Source: Meiothermus sp. (GTDB lineage: Bacteria > Deinococcota > Deinococci > Deinococcales > Thermaceae). Taken from it: a stretch of 64,000 bases of DNA. The translations under genes were made by a program, and so were the position numbers. Every line of letters begins with the position of its first letter. Within the stretch, counting starts at the first letter, position 1. This document shows positions 9,918 through 19,312 of the stretch, piece by piece. The stretch is taken from assembly GCA_026004095.1 (NCBI GenBank), contig BPIL01000011.1, positions 62,001 through 126,000 on the forward strand, read 5' to 3'. Below the pieces are notes generated by a model. It saw only the letters and a list, made by a program, of their open reading frames with translations, was not told where the DNA came from and ran no database searches.

Positions 9918-10376
9918 TTAATCACCGCCTCGAGGCCCAGCCATAGTTTTTTTGCGCTCCTCGGCCATCTGCAGCAGCCGCTCCTTGGTAAACACGCGGC
10001 GGCTCATAGCAAAAGCAAAGGTTGCCACTGCCCCTCCTTGCAGCAGCCCCGAAATAACCAGCAGAGGACGTAGGTCGGGGCTGCCAGTGTAAAGCATGCT
10101 GGGTTCGGCGATCAGCCGTAGCAACAGGCCCGCGTTGAGTAAAAAGTAGGTGGTAGCCTCGAGGCCCTCCTGCCGAATCTGCCCTGGACGGGGCATCATC
10201 CAGTAGGCCACGCCCATCACCATACAGAGCAAAAACCCCGCCAGTCCGGCGTGGACATGACTGGCTTTGAAGTAGGGTATCAAGCCGGGCCAAACATAGA
10301 AAGCTGTTCCGGTGAGGGCTGTATAAAGCAGATAAAAAAGACTGCTCCGGACGAAGAGGTGCTCGTAAAAAGACAT
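9918..10376 (-). CDS. Four-helix membrane protein, haem-copper-oxidase-like fragment
   Basis: A 152-residue membrane protein with four predicted spans. The motif SHVHAGLAGFLLCMVMGVAYW followed by MMPRP resembles the helix of cytochrome oxidase/NO reductase subunit I and NnrS-type proteins that carry a haem-ligating His. It is far shorter than a full oxidase subunit. It is the last gene of a minus-strand operon (11978 to 9918), with an 87-nt gap behind the ferredoxin gene. The basic soluble tail (residues 125-152) faces one side. A role with nitrogen oxides or haem is inferred from context only. Confidence 0.6.
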   Translation of the reverse strand: MSFYEHLFVRSSLFYLLYTALTGTAFYVWPGLIPYFKASHVHAGLAGFLLCMVMGVAYWMMPRPGQIRQEGLEATTYFLLNAGLLLRLIAEPSMLYTGSPDLRPLLVISGLLQGGAVATFAFAMSRRVFTKERLLQMAEERKKTMAGPRGGD

Positions 10377-10463
10377 GGCTGTATGCTCTTGGGCGACGGA
10401 TTTGCTAGATCTGGTCTAAGCTACCCAGTGTCGGTTTGTCCACCAGCGCTCGGTGTTGGGGTT

Positions 10464-10664
10464 TTAGGCTGGGGGCAGGTCTTCCAAGGGAAGTATGGCG
10501 CCAACCGGACAGGCGCTTGCGCACAGCCCACAATCGATGCAGAGGTCAGGGTCTATGACGGGATGCGAATCCTTTGGCGGGGTCAGGATGGCATCCGCAG
10601 GGCAGACCTGGATACAGGGTTGCTCCTTTTGCGCTCTGCAGGCCGACGTTATGATATACCCCAT
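10464..10664 (-). CDS. Small ferredoxin, one intact 4Fe-4S motif
   Basis: A 66-residue ferredoxin. The C-terminal half carries a classical CIDCGLCASACPVGAI motif for one 4Fe-4S cluster. The N-terminal half has separate cysteines in ACRAQKEQPCIQVCPADAI; the usual CxxCxxC is not complete there, so a 3Fe-4S or variant cluster is likely. It starts 2 nt after the preceding ferredoxin gene, so the two are co-translated. It is shorter than its neighbour by the C-terminal extension. Its electron partner is unknown, but nitrogen-oxide chemistry is suggested by the operon. Confidence 0.85.
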   Translation of the reverse strand: MGYIITSACRAQKEQPCIQVCPADAILTPPKDSHPVIDPDLCIDCGLCASACPVGAILPLEDLPPA

Positions 10665-10666
10665 GC

Positions 10667-10936
10667 CTAGCTCTCCCGAGAATGCAAATTAGGCCCTGCC
10701 GAAAGCCGCCGGTTTTTCTCGATGTAGCTGTGCCACCGCTCGGGCAGGTCTTCTTCAGGGAAGATGGCCGAGACGGGGCAGGCCGGTACACAGGCTCCGC
10801 AGTCGATACACTCATCGGGGTGGATGTAGAGCTGGTCGCCTCCATCGTAAATGCACTCCACTGGACAAACTTCCTGACAGCTTCGATCCTTAACCCCAAT
10901 GCAGGGCTCGGCTATGATGTGCGGCACTTCCCTCAC
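10667..10936 (-). CDS. Seven-iron type ferredoxin
   Basis: An 89-residue ferredoxin of the Thermus/Azotobacter seven-iron type. The N-terminal segment PCIGVKDRSCQEVCPVECI has the spaced cysteines of a 3Fe-4S site, and CIDCGACVPACPVSAI is a full 4Fe-4S motif. A polar tail follows (PERWHSYIEKNRRL). Its ATG overlaps the stop of the upstream DUF2249 gene by 4 bp. Two adjacent ferredoxin genes of similar design suggest duplication and divergence, possibly giving two redox potentials. Confidence 0.9.
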   Translation of the reverse strand: MREVPHIIAEPCIGVKDRSCQEVCPVECIYDGGDQLYIHPDECIDCGACVPACPVSAIFPEEDLPERWHSYIEKNRRLSAGPNLHSRES

Positions 10937-11748
10937 CTCTTTTCTATAAGTAAATCCACTCGGTTGGGCCCAAGGTCGCGCAATTCATAGGGCATGCCTT
11001 CTTGCTCGAGCCGGGCCAGCAGGTGCACCGGGCGGCGCACGTGGTGCACCAGCAGCCGTTGACCAGGTGTGAGCTTAGATAGGGCTTCCAACACGGCCTG
11101 CATCGGCAGGGGTGGCTCCCATTGGGCCTCAATCTGTACGACGGCATCAGGACGGTTCCAGTCGTCATGGTTGAACTGGGCTGGCTCGCTAGGGCCTTGT
11201 GCCGGGGTTGTCTGGGGCGGGTGGGGTGTGCGGTAAAAGTGCACCCGGTAGTGTTCGTCTATACGCTCACACCAGGCCTCGAAGCCTTTCTTGGACATAA
11301 CCCGGTAAAGCGGTAGGGGTTCGAAAGGGGCCTCCAGCACCAGCCGCTGCCCCGGTAATACTTCGCGGGCTGCTTCCATAATGGCCTGGAAGGGTTCCCC
11401 TCCAGCCTCTAGAATGGGCCGTACATCCAGGTGAAAGCCGATGGTGGCTTGTAGCCAGGTGGGGCTGGGGGTGCCCAGCTTACTTTGTGCTTCCGACAGG
11501 CTTTCCGGGCTGGACTGGGGTGTTTGGTTTGCCGCCAGGCCCAAAGCCTGATTGAGCCGATTGACCAGTTCTTGAGGCTCCAGGCCACCCATTCGCGCAG
11601 CCTGCGCCAGGCTTACCAGCCGGGGCATTGTACGCCGCAGCAGGGGGTTTTTCAGCTTGGCGAAGGCTGGACTGGCTGCAATTAGCTCATCGAGCAGGGC
11701 TGGGTAGCGCTGCAAAACCTCGCTCACGCGCATCTCGGGGTGTATCAT
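10933..11748 (-). CDS. DUF1858-DUF2249-DUF2249 fusion protein
   Basis: A 271-residue protein. Residues 1-70 look like a DUF1858-type helical domain (MIHPEMRVSEVLQRYPALLDELI), often found on redox or haem-regulatory proteins. Two repeats of a DUF2249 (TusA-like) fold follow: LDVRPILEAGGEPFQAIMEA and the later VVQIEAQWEPPLPMQAVLEA, each with a PGQRL segment. DUF2249 genes recur beside NO and denitrification genes; their biochemical role is unclear to me. It starts 2 nt after the stop of a single-domain DUF2249 gene. Confidence 0.75.
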   Translation of the reverse strand: MIHPEMRVSEVLQRYPALLDELIAASPAFAKLKNPLLRRTMPRLVSLAQAARMGGLEPQELVNRLNQALGLAANQTPQSSPESLSEAQSKLGTPSPTWLQATIGFHLDVRPILEAGGEPFQAIMEAAREVLPGQRLVLEAPFEPLPLYRVMSKKGFEAWCERIDEHYRVHFYRTPHPPQTTPAQGPSEPAQFNHDDWNRPDAVVQIEAQWEPPLPMQAVLEALSKLTPGQRLLVHHVRRPVHLLARLEQEGMPYELRDLGPNRVDLLIEKR

Positions 11749-11750
11749 CT

Positions 11751-11978
11751 TTAGCCTCGCTTACCGATCTCAACCCGCCAGACCTCGGGGCCGGCCTCGA
11801 GGTAGTTCCAGGTAAATTGGTTTGCTCGCTCGGCGGAGAACTGATAAAACAGCGGCTTAGGATCGTGATCATTTACCAACACAAAGGCCTCCCCCGGCTT
11901 TAGTCCATCGAACAGGGCGAAGATCTGGGGGTGCCGGTCACGAGGGGCCAAGGTACGAACGTCTAGAGTGTGCGCCAT
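11751..11978 (-). CDS. DUF2249-family small protein
   Basis: A 75-residue single-domain DUF2249 protein. It has the family pattern LDVRTLAPRDRHPQIFALFD, then LKPGEAFVLVNDHDPKPLFY and FTWNYLEAGPEVWRVEIGKR. It opens the minus-strand operon that continues with the DUF1858-DUF2249 fusion and the two ferredoxins, and it is divergent from the membrane-protein operon starting at 12072. The 93 bp between the two starts contain a perfect 40-bp palindrome. Function is unknown; association with nitrogen-oxide genes is established for the family, the rest is inference. Confidence 0.82.
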   Translation of the reverse strand: MAHTLDVRTLAPRDRHPQIFALFDGLKPGEAFVLVNDHDPKPLFYQFSAERANQFTWNYLEAGPEVWRVEIGKRG

Positions 11979-12010
11979 GGGTTCACCTCGAGGCCAGGAT
12001 GAATCAGAAA

Positions 12011-12050
12011 TCCCACCCGGGCCATGACTTAAGTCATGGCCCGGGTGGGA
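12011..12050. promoter_or_regulatory. Perfect 40-bp palindrome with FNR/DNR-like core
   Basis: The left half TCCCACCCGGGCCATGACTT is followed directly by its exact reverse complement, with no spacer. The centre is TGAC-TTAA-GTCA, the half-site spacing of FNR/DNR-class CRP-family regulators (two 4-5 bp half-sites, 4-bp gap). It sits between divergent genes at 11978 and 12072. DnrT, encoded 2.1 kb away, is the obvious candidate regulator. It could also act as a bidirectional transcription block because the GC-rich arms form a strong hairpin. Confidence 0.65.
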
Positions 12051-12071
12051 AGCCCTTCGTAGGCTTAAACC

Positions 12072-13232
12072 GTGACTTCGCTGGCTCCTAAGAACGCGGT
12101 CGTACCCCTAAGCCTGCCGCTCTCGTTTGTGGCCCTGGCGGCTTTATATCTGCTGTTGGCTGTGGGAGTGGTTGCGCTGGAACCCCAAGCCTTGGGGGCT
12201 TATCGGCATCCGGTACTCCTGGCCGCTGCTCACCTGTTTTTTCTTGGTTTTGGGGTGGGGGTGTTGATGGGGGTCATGCACCAGCTGGTGCCGGTGGTTT
12301 TGGAGGTGCCACTGGCTCGAGCCAGCCTTGGCTATGTGGCGTTGTTTTTTTGGGGATTGGGCACGCCGCTTCAGGCGGTGGGTTTTTTGCAACAGCATCC
12401 CTTAGGAATTGCGCTGGGCGGTGGGCTGGCCTGGGTGGGTTTGGGGGTCTTTACCCTGGAAATGGTGCTAACCTTTCGCCAGGCGCCTCGGTGGAATCCC
12501 GTGGCCACAGCCTTGTCCTGGACACTGTTTTACCTGATATTAGCCCCCTTGCTGGGCCTTTTTCAGGCCCTGAGCCTGCGGTATGGCTTTTACGACCCCG
12601 CCCGGCTGGGCTGGCACGCTGCAGCAGGGTTGGTAGGGGTGTTTGTGCTGTCCATTCTGGGTGTGGGCCATCTATTGGTAGGTATGTTTAGCCTCTCTCA
12701 TGGCGGGTCTGCTCGGTGGCTGGGTCTGCAGCTTTGGGCCTTTAACCTGAGTCTCTTGGGGCTGGCCTTCCAGCGAGGGCTCGGGGAGGCGCTTCTCTGG
12801 GTGGGGCTGGCTCTGGCCTTGTTCGACACCAGAAACATTCTGGCCCACCGCAACAAAAAAGCCCTGGATGTTGGGGTGCAACACTACCTGGCCGGGCTGG
12901 GCTTTCTCCTACTTTGCACTGGAGCCTATGGCCTGGGCTATTCCTTCGTAGCGGGCTTGTGGTTTGCGTTGGGGTTTGTGGGGCTGGTGGTAACCGGCAT
13001 GCTTTACAAGATCATCCCCTTCTTGATCTGGACGCACCGCTACGCCCCTTTGGTGGGCAAGCAGAAGGTGCCGCTGCTCAAAGATATGCTGCCCGGCCCA
13101 ACGGCCCGTCTGGCTGGGTTGCTGTGGGGGGTGGGGGCATTGCTCACGCCTTTTGTGCCCCAGGCCATAGCGCTGCTAGTGTTGGGCAGCCTGGTATTTG
13201 TGTACAGCTTGCAGGAGGTGATACGGAGATGA
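12072..13232 (+). CDS. Polytopic membrane protein, NnrS/oxidase-subunit-I-like
   Basis: A 386-residue, very hydrophobic protein with about 11-12 predicted spans. The motif [20 protein letters not shown] with its two histidines, and the later [13 protein letters not shown] and [19 protein letters not shown], recall haem-binding helices of the NnrS and cytochrome-oxidase-like superfamily. The start is a GTG at 12072; no better ATG is available. It overlaps the next gene by 4 bp. NnrS-type proteins are linked to NO tolerance in denitrifiers. The family call is moderate because I cannot align it; the membrane topology is clear. Confidence 0.65.
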   Translation: MTSLAPKNAVVPLSLPLSFVALAALYLLLAVGVVALEPQALGAYRHPVLLAAAHLFFLGFGVGVLMGVMHQLVPVVLEVPLARASLGYVALFFWGLGTPLQAVGFLQQHPLGIALGGGLAWVGLGVFTLEMVLTFRQAPRWNPVATALSWTLFYLILAPLLGLFQALSLRYGFYDPARLGWHAAAGLVGVFVLSILGVGHLLVGMFSLSHGGSARWLGLQLWAFNLSLLGLAFQRGLGEALLWVGLALALFDTRNILAHRNKKALDVGVQHYLAGLGFLLLCTGAYGLGYSFVAGLWFALGFVGLVVTGMLYKIIPFLIWTHRYAPLVGKQKVPLLKDMLPGPTARLAGLLWGVGALLTPFVPQAIALLVLGSLVFVYSLQEVIRR

Positions 13233-13606
13233 ATAGACCGGAGGCCCACAGGATGCAATCCCCTCAGGAGATACAAGAGGTAGCGTCTTTCGATCAGGTG
13301 GCTGTGCCTTCTCTCGAGGCCCAGGCTTGGGAAGTTCTTCAACAGGTCTACGACCCCGAACTGGCACTGGATGTGGTCAACCTGGGCCTAATTTACGAAC
13401 TGCGCGTGGAGCCACCGCAAGCCTATGTGCGCATGACCCTGACTACCCGTGGCTGCCCCTTGCACGATGCCATCCAGGGCGGTGTTGAGGCAGCCTTGCG
13501 AACCCTGCCCGGTATCCAGCAGGTGCAGGTCGAACTCACCTGGGATCCCCCCTGGAGCCCAGCCCGGCTCAGCCCAGAGGCCCGCTTGGCGCTAGGGTGG
13601 AGGTAA
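13229..13606 (+). CDS. MIP18 / PaaD-like (DUF59) metal-sulphur assembly protein
   Basis: A 125-residue protein. After a polar N-terminus it has the DUF59 signature [20 protein letters not shown], then [16 protein letters not shown] with the conserved Cys, and [17 protein letters not shown]. Such proteins (SufT/MIP18/PaaD) help FeS cluster delivery. It is coupled to the upstream membrane protein through an ATGA overlap and is followed 2 nt later by a cupin gene. Given two ferredoxins in the facing operon, a maturation role for a nearby FeS or haem enzyme is plausible. Confidence 0.85.
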   Translation: MNRPEAHRMQSPQEIQEVASFDQVAVPSLEAQAWEVLQQVYDPELALDVVNLGLIYELRVEPPQAYVRMTLTTRGCPLHDAIQGGVEAALRTLPGIQQVQVELTWDPPWSPARLSPEARLALGWR

Positions 13607-13608
13607 GT

Positions 13609-13932
13609 ATGGAGACACAGGCGCGCTACTACCCCGACCTGCTGAGCGAAGCCCCCATTCCAAAGGGGAGTATCCTGAGCCGCACCCTGCATAGCGCGCA
13701 GGGGCACAAGGTGATGCTTTTTGCCTTCGATGCTGGGCAGGAGCTTTCCGAGCATACCGCTTCGCGTCCTGCGCTTTTGCAAATTCTTTCGGGCAAGGGA
13801 TGCTTGAAGTTGGGCGAGGAGGAACTCGAGGCCCAACCCGGAAGCCTGGCCTACATGCCCGCGGGCTTGATGCATGCAGTGCGGGCCGAAAGCCCCTTGG
13901 TGATGCTGCTAACCTTGCTACCTAAGGAATGA
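13609..13932 (+). CDS. Cupin-domain protein
   Basis: A 107-residue single-domain cupin. The two cupin motifs are visible as FAFDAGQELSEHTASRPALL and PGSLAYMPAGLMHAV, with one His in each motif available for metal binding. The start at 13609 follows GGAGGTAAG; an upstream in-frame codon would overlap the previous gene. It overlaps the YwiC-like gene by 4 bp. Small cupins of this type occur beside denitrification regulators and may sense or store a metal or small anion; no specific function can be given. Confidence 0.85.
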   Translation: METQARYYPDLLSEAPIPKGSILSRTLHSAQGHKVMLFAFDAGQELSEHTASRPALLQILSGKGCLKLGEEELEAQPGSLAYMPAGLMHAVRAESPLVMLLTLLPKE

Positions 13933-14729
13933 TGAATACAACCTCGACACCCAAAGTTTCCCTCAAGGCCGTGGCCCTCCCCAACGAACACGGCGGCTGG
14001 GGGTTCACCCTCGAGCCCGTCCTGCTGGGCCTGCTGGTAGCCCCAAGCGGGGCCGGGCTGGGCCTGGGGCTGTTTGCGCTGGCGGCCTTTTTTACCCGCC
14101 ATCCCCTCAAGCTCTGGCTTTCCGACCTGCGCCGGGGTAGAAACTTCCCCCGCACGGCCCTGGCCCGAAACCTCGCCCTGCTGTATGGCCTGCTGGCCCT
14201 GGCAGGCCTGATATTAGCGGTATGGTGGGCAACCGGGCCTTTCTGGATACCGCTGCTGCTGGCGCTGCCGTTGGTGGGGGTACAGCTCTGGTTTGATGCC
14301 CACAACCGGGGGCGAAATCTACTGCCCGAGTTGGCCGGAGCGGTTGCGATGGGTTCGGTGGCGGCGAGCATCGGGCTGGCAGGAGGCCTGGAGGCCGGGC
14401 CTGCGCTGGGGTTGTGGCTGGTGCTGGCGATGCGCTCTATGGCAGCCATCTACTACGCTCGAGCCCAGGTTCGGCGCGCCAGGGGTAAGTCGGTCAATCT
14501 GGTAGCCGTCTACCTTGCGGAGGTTTTCGCCGTCGCGGTGCTCATCGTCGGAACGCGGGTGGGCCTCCTGGTTCCCTGGCCGAGTATAGTGGCCCTGGCC
14601 ATGCTCATTCCACTTTCGCTCTATACCTTTAGCAAGACTCCGGTACCCGCCAGGGTGGTCGGCTGGACGCAGATGGCTTTTGGACTGTTGATCGTAGGGT
14701 GTACATGGTTGGGCCTGCGTCTGGGATAG
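13929..14729 (+). CDS. YwiC-like integral membrane protein
   Basis: A 266-residue membrane protein with about eight spans. It has the YwiC-family N-terminal motif LPNEHGGWGF and the loop TRHPLKLWLSDLRRGR, followed by FDAHNRGRNLLPELAGAVAM, which resembles the Asp/Asn-rich loop of UbiA-type prenyltransferases. In Bacillus the ywiC gene lies beside the nar/fnr cluster, so its place in a nitrate-respiration island is consistent. It is the last gene of the plus-strand operon begun at 12072. Function is not established. Confidence 0.82.
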   Translation: MMNTTSTPKVSLKAVALPNEHGGWGFTLEPVLLGLLVAPSGAGLGLGLFALAAFFTRHPLKLWLSDLRRGRNFPRTALARNLALLYGLLALAGLILAVWWATGPFWIPLLLALPLVGVQLWFDAHNRGRNLLPELAGAVAMGSVAASIGLAGGLEAGPALGLWLVLAMRSMAAIYYARAQVRRARGKSVNLVAVYLAEVFAVAVLIVGTRVGLLVPWPSIVALAMLIPLSLYTFSKTPVPARVVGWTQMAFGLLIVGCTWLGLRLG

Positions 14730-14750
14730 CCGGTGCCTAGAGAAGCCTGC

Positions 14751-14896
14751 TCAGGGCGTGATGGGCTGGATGAGCTGCAGAAAGCCGTAGTCGATGTCGA
14801 AGTCGTGCCAGACCGTGCGCCTAATCACTGCCAGCATCAGCACGCCCGTCGTCTCGAAAGCCAGCACCCCCAACGACATCCGCCAGGCCCAGGGGC
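14751..14896 (-). pseudogene. Truncated 3' end of a membrane-protein gene
   Basis: On the minus strand a short open frame reads FETTGVLMLAVIRRTVWHDF and ends ...QLIQPITP before a stop at 14751. It looks like the C-terminus of a membrane protein, cut off at its 5' side by the IS256-like remnant that starts near 14905. No start codon or ribosome site is present. The parent family is not recognised. Confidence 0.35.
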
Positions 14897-14904
14897 GTGT
14901 TATG

Positions 14905-15598
14905 TGTAGGGGTTTGTGTATGAATGGGGGGTACCGGATACAAGAGGAGGTACCCCACGGATCAGCATCCCTGCAGATGATCCTTAGGGTAATGTGACGG
15001 CAGCGGGAACCAAGGTCTTGCAGCTCCTTCTGGAAGCTGACCGGGAAGCCTTCCTACAGCAGCATGAGCCACTACCCCCGCAAGCTGGAGACCCCCTTCG
15101 GCCAGGTGGAGTCAACCGTCCCCAGGGACTGGGAAGGCCGGTACTACCCCAGCTTCCTCCAAGCCTACACCGCAGGGGTAAGCCAACGAGGAGAGAGCGG
15201 AGGCCTTCCGGAGGCAGCCTTTACCGCAAGAGATGGCTTTCGTCTACCTGGACGGCTTCCTGGGCTTTTGGCTCCTCCCCACGGAGGGAGCCTCGGGGTG
15301 GGAGGGGGTCTGGCGGCAGCTTTGGGAGAGGGGCCCACGGTGGGTCTCGCTCTTCGTGACCGATGGCCATCCTAAGAGTGTACCCCCTAGCCGGATGGCA
15401 GCGGTGCGTGGTGCACAGGGTGCGCTCCAGTCTGTCCAGGGTGCGGGACAGGGGCTTGGTGGCGGAGGCTTTGAAGGGGGTGTACCTGGCGGGGAGCCGG
15501 GAGGAGGCCTTAGGGCTAGGTACCCTGGGGTGGTGGCTGGATGGTGGGAGAAAACCGGGAGTCTGTTGCGGTTTTACGAGTACCAGGAGGTTCTTTAG
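14905..15598 (+). pseudogene. Degraded IS256/mutator-type transposase remnant
   Basis: Pieces in different plus-strand frames can be read in order: GTKVLQLLLEADREAFLQQH, then YPRKLETPFGQVESTVPRD with YYPSFLQAYT, then FVYLDGFLGFW and VSLFVTDGHP, and finally VYPLAGWQRCVVHRVRSSLS. These match the N-terminus, the LETPFG block and the DGHP / CxVHRVR blocks of mutator (IS256) transposases. Several frameshifts and an internal loss make it non-functional. It abuts the next IS remnant. Confidence 0.7.
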
Positions 15599-15639
15599 CC
15601 GTATTTGTGGGGCACTAATCCCTTTGTGTGCCACCCGAA

Positions 15640-16211
15640 GCCTACCCTTCCACCCCCGCCATCCTGAGCAGAAGACGGCTGCGGATAAGGTTGTGCACCA
15701 GCAGGATCAGGTTCACCCGCGCCAGGAAACCTGCCAACGACCAGGCCTTCACACGGAAGCGCGTCTCTACCCAGTTCCGCACCTTACCCATCCACTCCTT
15801 CCGCGTTTTTGCCCCCTGCACCCAGCGGAACCCCAGGTCTCCCGGGCAGGAGGCCCCAGCGAAAGAAGAGCCCCCGCTCGTTCATCACCCCCAGGGAACC
15901 CAAGCCAGACGGGCCAGGAGGGCCTGGGCGTTTCTGAGGATGCGGGAGCGGTGGGAAGAAGGGCTGAGGGTGGTGTGGCCTTGGATCAGAACCTGTCCTG
16001 CCAGGGTGATAAAGATGGCCAGGGTGGCTTTTTGTCCCTTCTGGGGTTTGGGGAGGGGATGCCTGAAGAGCTTCGAGTTCGTCATCCACCCAGACGTAGG
16101 TAGCCACCAGGAGGGTTTCTGCGTCGAGAAAGTACAGGGGGTGCTCTCTGTGGGTTTCCATAGCACCCTCTTTTTTACATCCCCAGGGGTGGGTCAAGTA
16201 GCACACGAAGG
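15640..16211 (-). pseudogene. IS982-like element remnant, frameshifted
   Basis: The minus strand begins at a terminal repeat (CCTTCGTGTGCTACTTGACC, 16211 inward) and encodes METHREHPLYFLDAETLLVA with TYVWVDDEL, then further blocks in shifted frames, ending near ETRFRVKAWSLAGFLARVN and NLIRSRLLL. The C-terminal block resembles IS982-type transposases. At least two frameshifts break it. Related pieces occur at 22050-22236 (3' end) and 32225-32425 (a short derivative with both ends). Confidence 0.6.
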
Positions 16212-16296
16212 CATGTAACACCGGTCGCCCGCTCGGCCTGTATAAGGGGTGCGCGCCGGGAATCGCACCATCTATCACCCCGTGTGGGGCGGGCTT

Positions 16297-17781
16297 CTAC
16301 CTGCCGCGTCCCCCAGAGGAGGGCTGCCCGGCGTGCTTGCGCACGATCTCGGCGATCTGCTTCTGGGCTTCCGGGCTCTGACGGGCCCTGTAGATCCGCT
16401 CGGCGTTGCGCCGCCCTTCGGCGTGCTCCACAATGGGTCTCGGGTAGTGAACCCCAGGGGTAAAGCCGATGAGGGCCTGCTCGAGCGGCGGCATCGCCCA
16501 GGGGCGGTGGATGTAGGCGTCCGGCACGGCCTCCAGTTCAGGAACCCAGCGCTGGATGAAACTGCCCCGCGGGTCGAGCCGTTTGGCCTGGACGGTGGGG
16601 TTATAGACCCGTAGTTTATTGATGCCGGTGGTTCCGGCTTGCATCTGAATCTGTGGGTAGTGGATGCCAGGGTAATAGTCGCAGAACAGGCGGGCCAGGT
16701 GCAGGGCAGGGCGCTCCCAGTGGAGCCAGAGGTGGTAGGCGGCAAAGCTCACCAGCATGGCCCGCATCCGGAAGTTGATCCAGCCGGTGTGCAGCAGACA
16801 GCGCATGCAGGCGTCCACCAGCGGATAACCCGTGCGGCCCTCGGCCCAGAGGGCGAACCTCTCCGGGTCGAAATCGGGCTCGCGCAGGCCGTCGAGGGCG
16901 GGCAGGAGGTTTCGGTGTTCAATGTCGGGCTGGTCTTCGAGCTTCTGGGTGAAGTGGTCGCGCCAGCGCAGCCGTGACTCGAAGGCCTGGAGGTTCAGGC
17001 GCAAGCCGGCTTCACCGCTGGCAGCCCGCTGCCGGGCGGCCTGTACCACCTGCCGTACCGAGAGGGTGCCGAAGGCCAGGTGCGGCGAGAGGCGTGAGCA
17101 GCTTGTGGGGGCCAGGTTGGGGCTGGAGATGGAGCAGCGGTAGCGCCAGCTCCGTCGTCCGAGAAAGTCTTCCAGCAGGGCGCGCCCCGCCTTCTCCCCG
17201 CCGGGCTGTTGCTCGATGCGGGTGTCAGGCGGAATGCCCAGCTCGGCGTGGGTTGGGATGGGGCCGGGCTCGACCGGCAGGGGCCTCAGCGCGGCCGGCG
17301 TGGGCGTAAGGAGCTGGCGCATGCGGGCCTCCCAGGCCGCGTTCCAGTCGTCCCGGTTGGCCAGCCGACGCACCACGCCCGAGCCCGGCAGCTCGTACAG
17401 CGGGATGCCGCGGGCCTTGCAGTAGCGCCGCACCGCCCTGTCGCGCCGGTAAGCGAGGCTGTTGCTGGTCTCCTCGTGCGCCCAGATGGCCCGAATCTCG
17501 ACGGACTGCCGCAGAAGCTCCAGCACCTCTATCACCTCGCCCACCCGCACCACCAGGGGCTGGCCCAGCCGCGATAGCTCCAGGCGTAGGTGTACTAAGC
17601 TCTGCCGGACAAAGGTCCAGTGCCGGGCGTCGTGGTCGGGGGCCCGCACCAGGCTCGGCTCGACCACATAGAGCGGCAGCACCGGCCCGCGCAGGCTGGC
17701 CTCATAAAGCGGCCGGTGATCCTGCGTGCGCAGGTCGCGCTTGAACCATACCAGCTGCACCTCAGGCTTGTTGGATTGCAT
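16297..17781 (-). CDS. phr: Deoxyribodipyrimidine photolyase / cryptochrome family protein
   Basis: A 494-residue FAD enzyme that would split UV-induced pyrimidine dimers using blue light. The N-terminal photolyase domain starts [18 protein letters not shown]; the C-terminal FAD-binding domain contains [46 protein letters not shown] and [15 protein letters not shown], then a [16 protein letters not shown] segment close to the usual photolyase DY/PG block. Full length for the family. The ATG follows GGAAGG. It stands alone between IS remnants and is divergent from the ISAs1-like fragment. Confidence 0.9.
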   Translation of the reverse strand: MQSNKPEVQLVWFKRDLRTQDHRPLYEASLRGPVLPLYVVEPSLVRAPDHDARHWTFVRQSLVHLRLELSRLGQPLVVRVGEVIEVLELLRQSVEIRAIWAHEETSNSLAYRRDRAVRRYCKARGIPLYELPGSGVVRRLANRDDWNAAWEARMRQLLTPTPAALRPLPVEPGPIPTHAELGIPPDTRIEQQPGGEKAGRALLEDFLGRRSWRYRCSISSPNLAPTSCSRLSPHLAFGTLSVRQVVQAARQRAASGEAGLRLNLQAFESRLRWRDHFTQKLEDQPDIEHRNLLPALDGLREPDFDPERFALWAEGRTGYPLVDACMRCLLHTGWINFRMRAMLVSFAAYHLWLHWERPALHLARLFCDYYPGIHYPQIQMQAGTTGINKLRVYNPTVQAKRLDPRGSFIQRWVPELEAVPDAYIHRPWAMPPLEQALIGFTPGVHYPRPIVEHAEGRRNAERIYRARQSPEAQKQIAEIVRKHAGQPSSGGRGR

Positions 17782-17946
17782 CCTTCCCTTGGCTGGAGCC
17801 CGTGGGATTCCTGGTTTGGCGGGAACGGCCCGCAGGTCTTACCCCGGACGTGGAGGCGGCTCCGGCGTGTGGGCGGCTTCGCCTCACCCTGGCGAGGCGC
17901 CCAGGGCTCGGGCCGCCGGGAGCCCTTCTGCTTTATAACAGAATAG

Positions 17947-18330
17947 ATGCCCAACAAATATGTGGTGGGCCAACACATCCAGGGCCGGCGCGAAAAACGG
18001 CGGGCGTCGCTGCTCGAAGCACTCCAAGCAATACCGGATTATCGTGGACCACAAGGACGGGCGTACCCCCTGCCCACCCGGCTGGGTCGTGCGTGGTGGC
18101 TATTTTGTCGGGGTGCAAGGGCTTGCGGGCCGTCGCACGGTATGGATAGAACTACCCTGAGGCGGATCGGCTAGAATCCACCGGGCCCGCGTCCTGGGGG
18201 TGATACAGGGCCTGGTGCTCGATGACAAAGGCCTGCGGGGGCCGGGGGTGTGCAGGTGGAAGGGAGTGCAGCGGCCGCGGTGGGTCCCTCGCTGGAGAGC
18301 GGCTGGGGCTGATAGAAAGACCAGACCATA
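17947..18330 (+). pseudogene. ISAs1-family transposase remnant
   Basis: The piece SLLEALQAIPDYRGPQGRAYPL matches the N-terminus of the ISAs1-type transposase at 48328-47636 (SLLEALKAIPDHRGRQGREY), and a later piece reads IQGLVLDDKGLRG, matching IQTLVLDGKRLRG of the same copy. The part between is largely deleted and frames are broken. It is an internal-deletion remnant, not a gene. Confidence 0.65.
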
Positions 18331-18442
18331 CACAATGAACCCAGGTGTAAGTTATCTTGGTGGACAGCATTGGCGAATCCAGCCCCCGCCCATCTTCACC
18401 CTGAAGGCTGGGAAAGCAGAGCTGCGAGCTTGTGACGTGTAT

Positions 18443-19309
<867 letters not shown>

Positions 19310-19312
19310 GCT

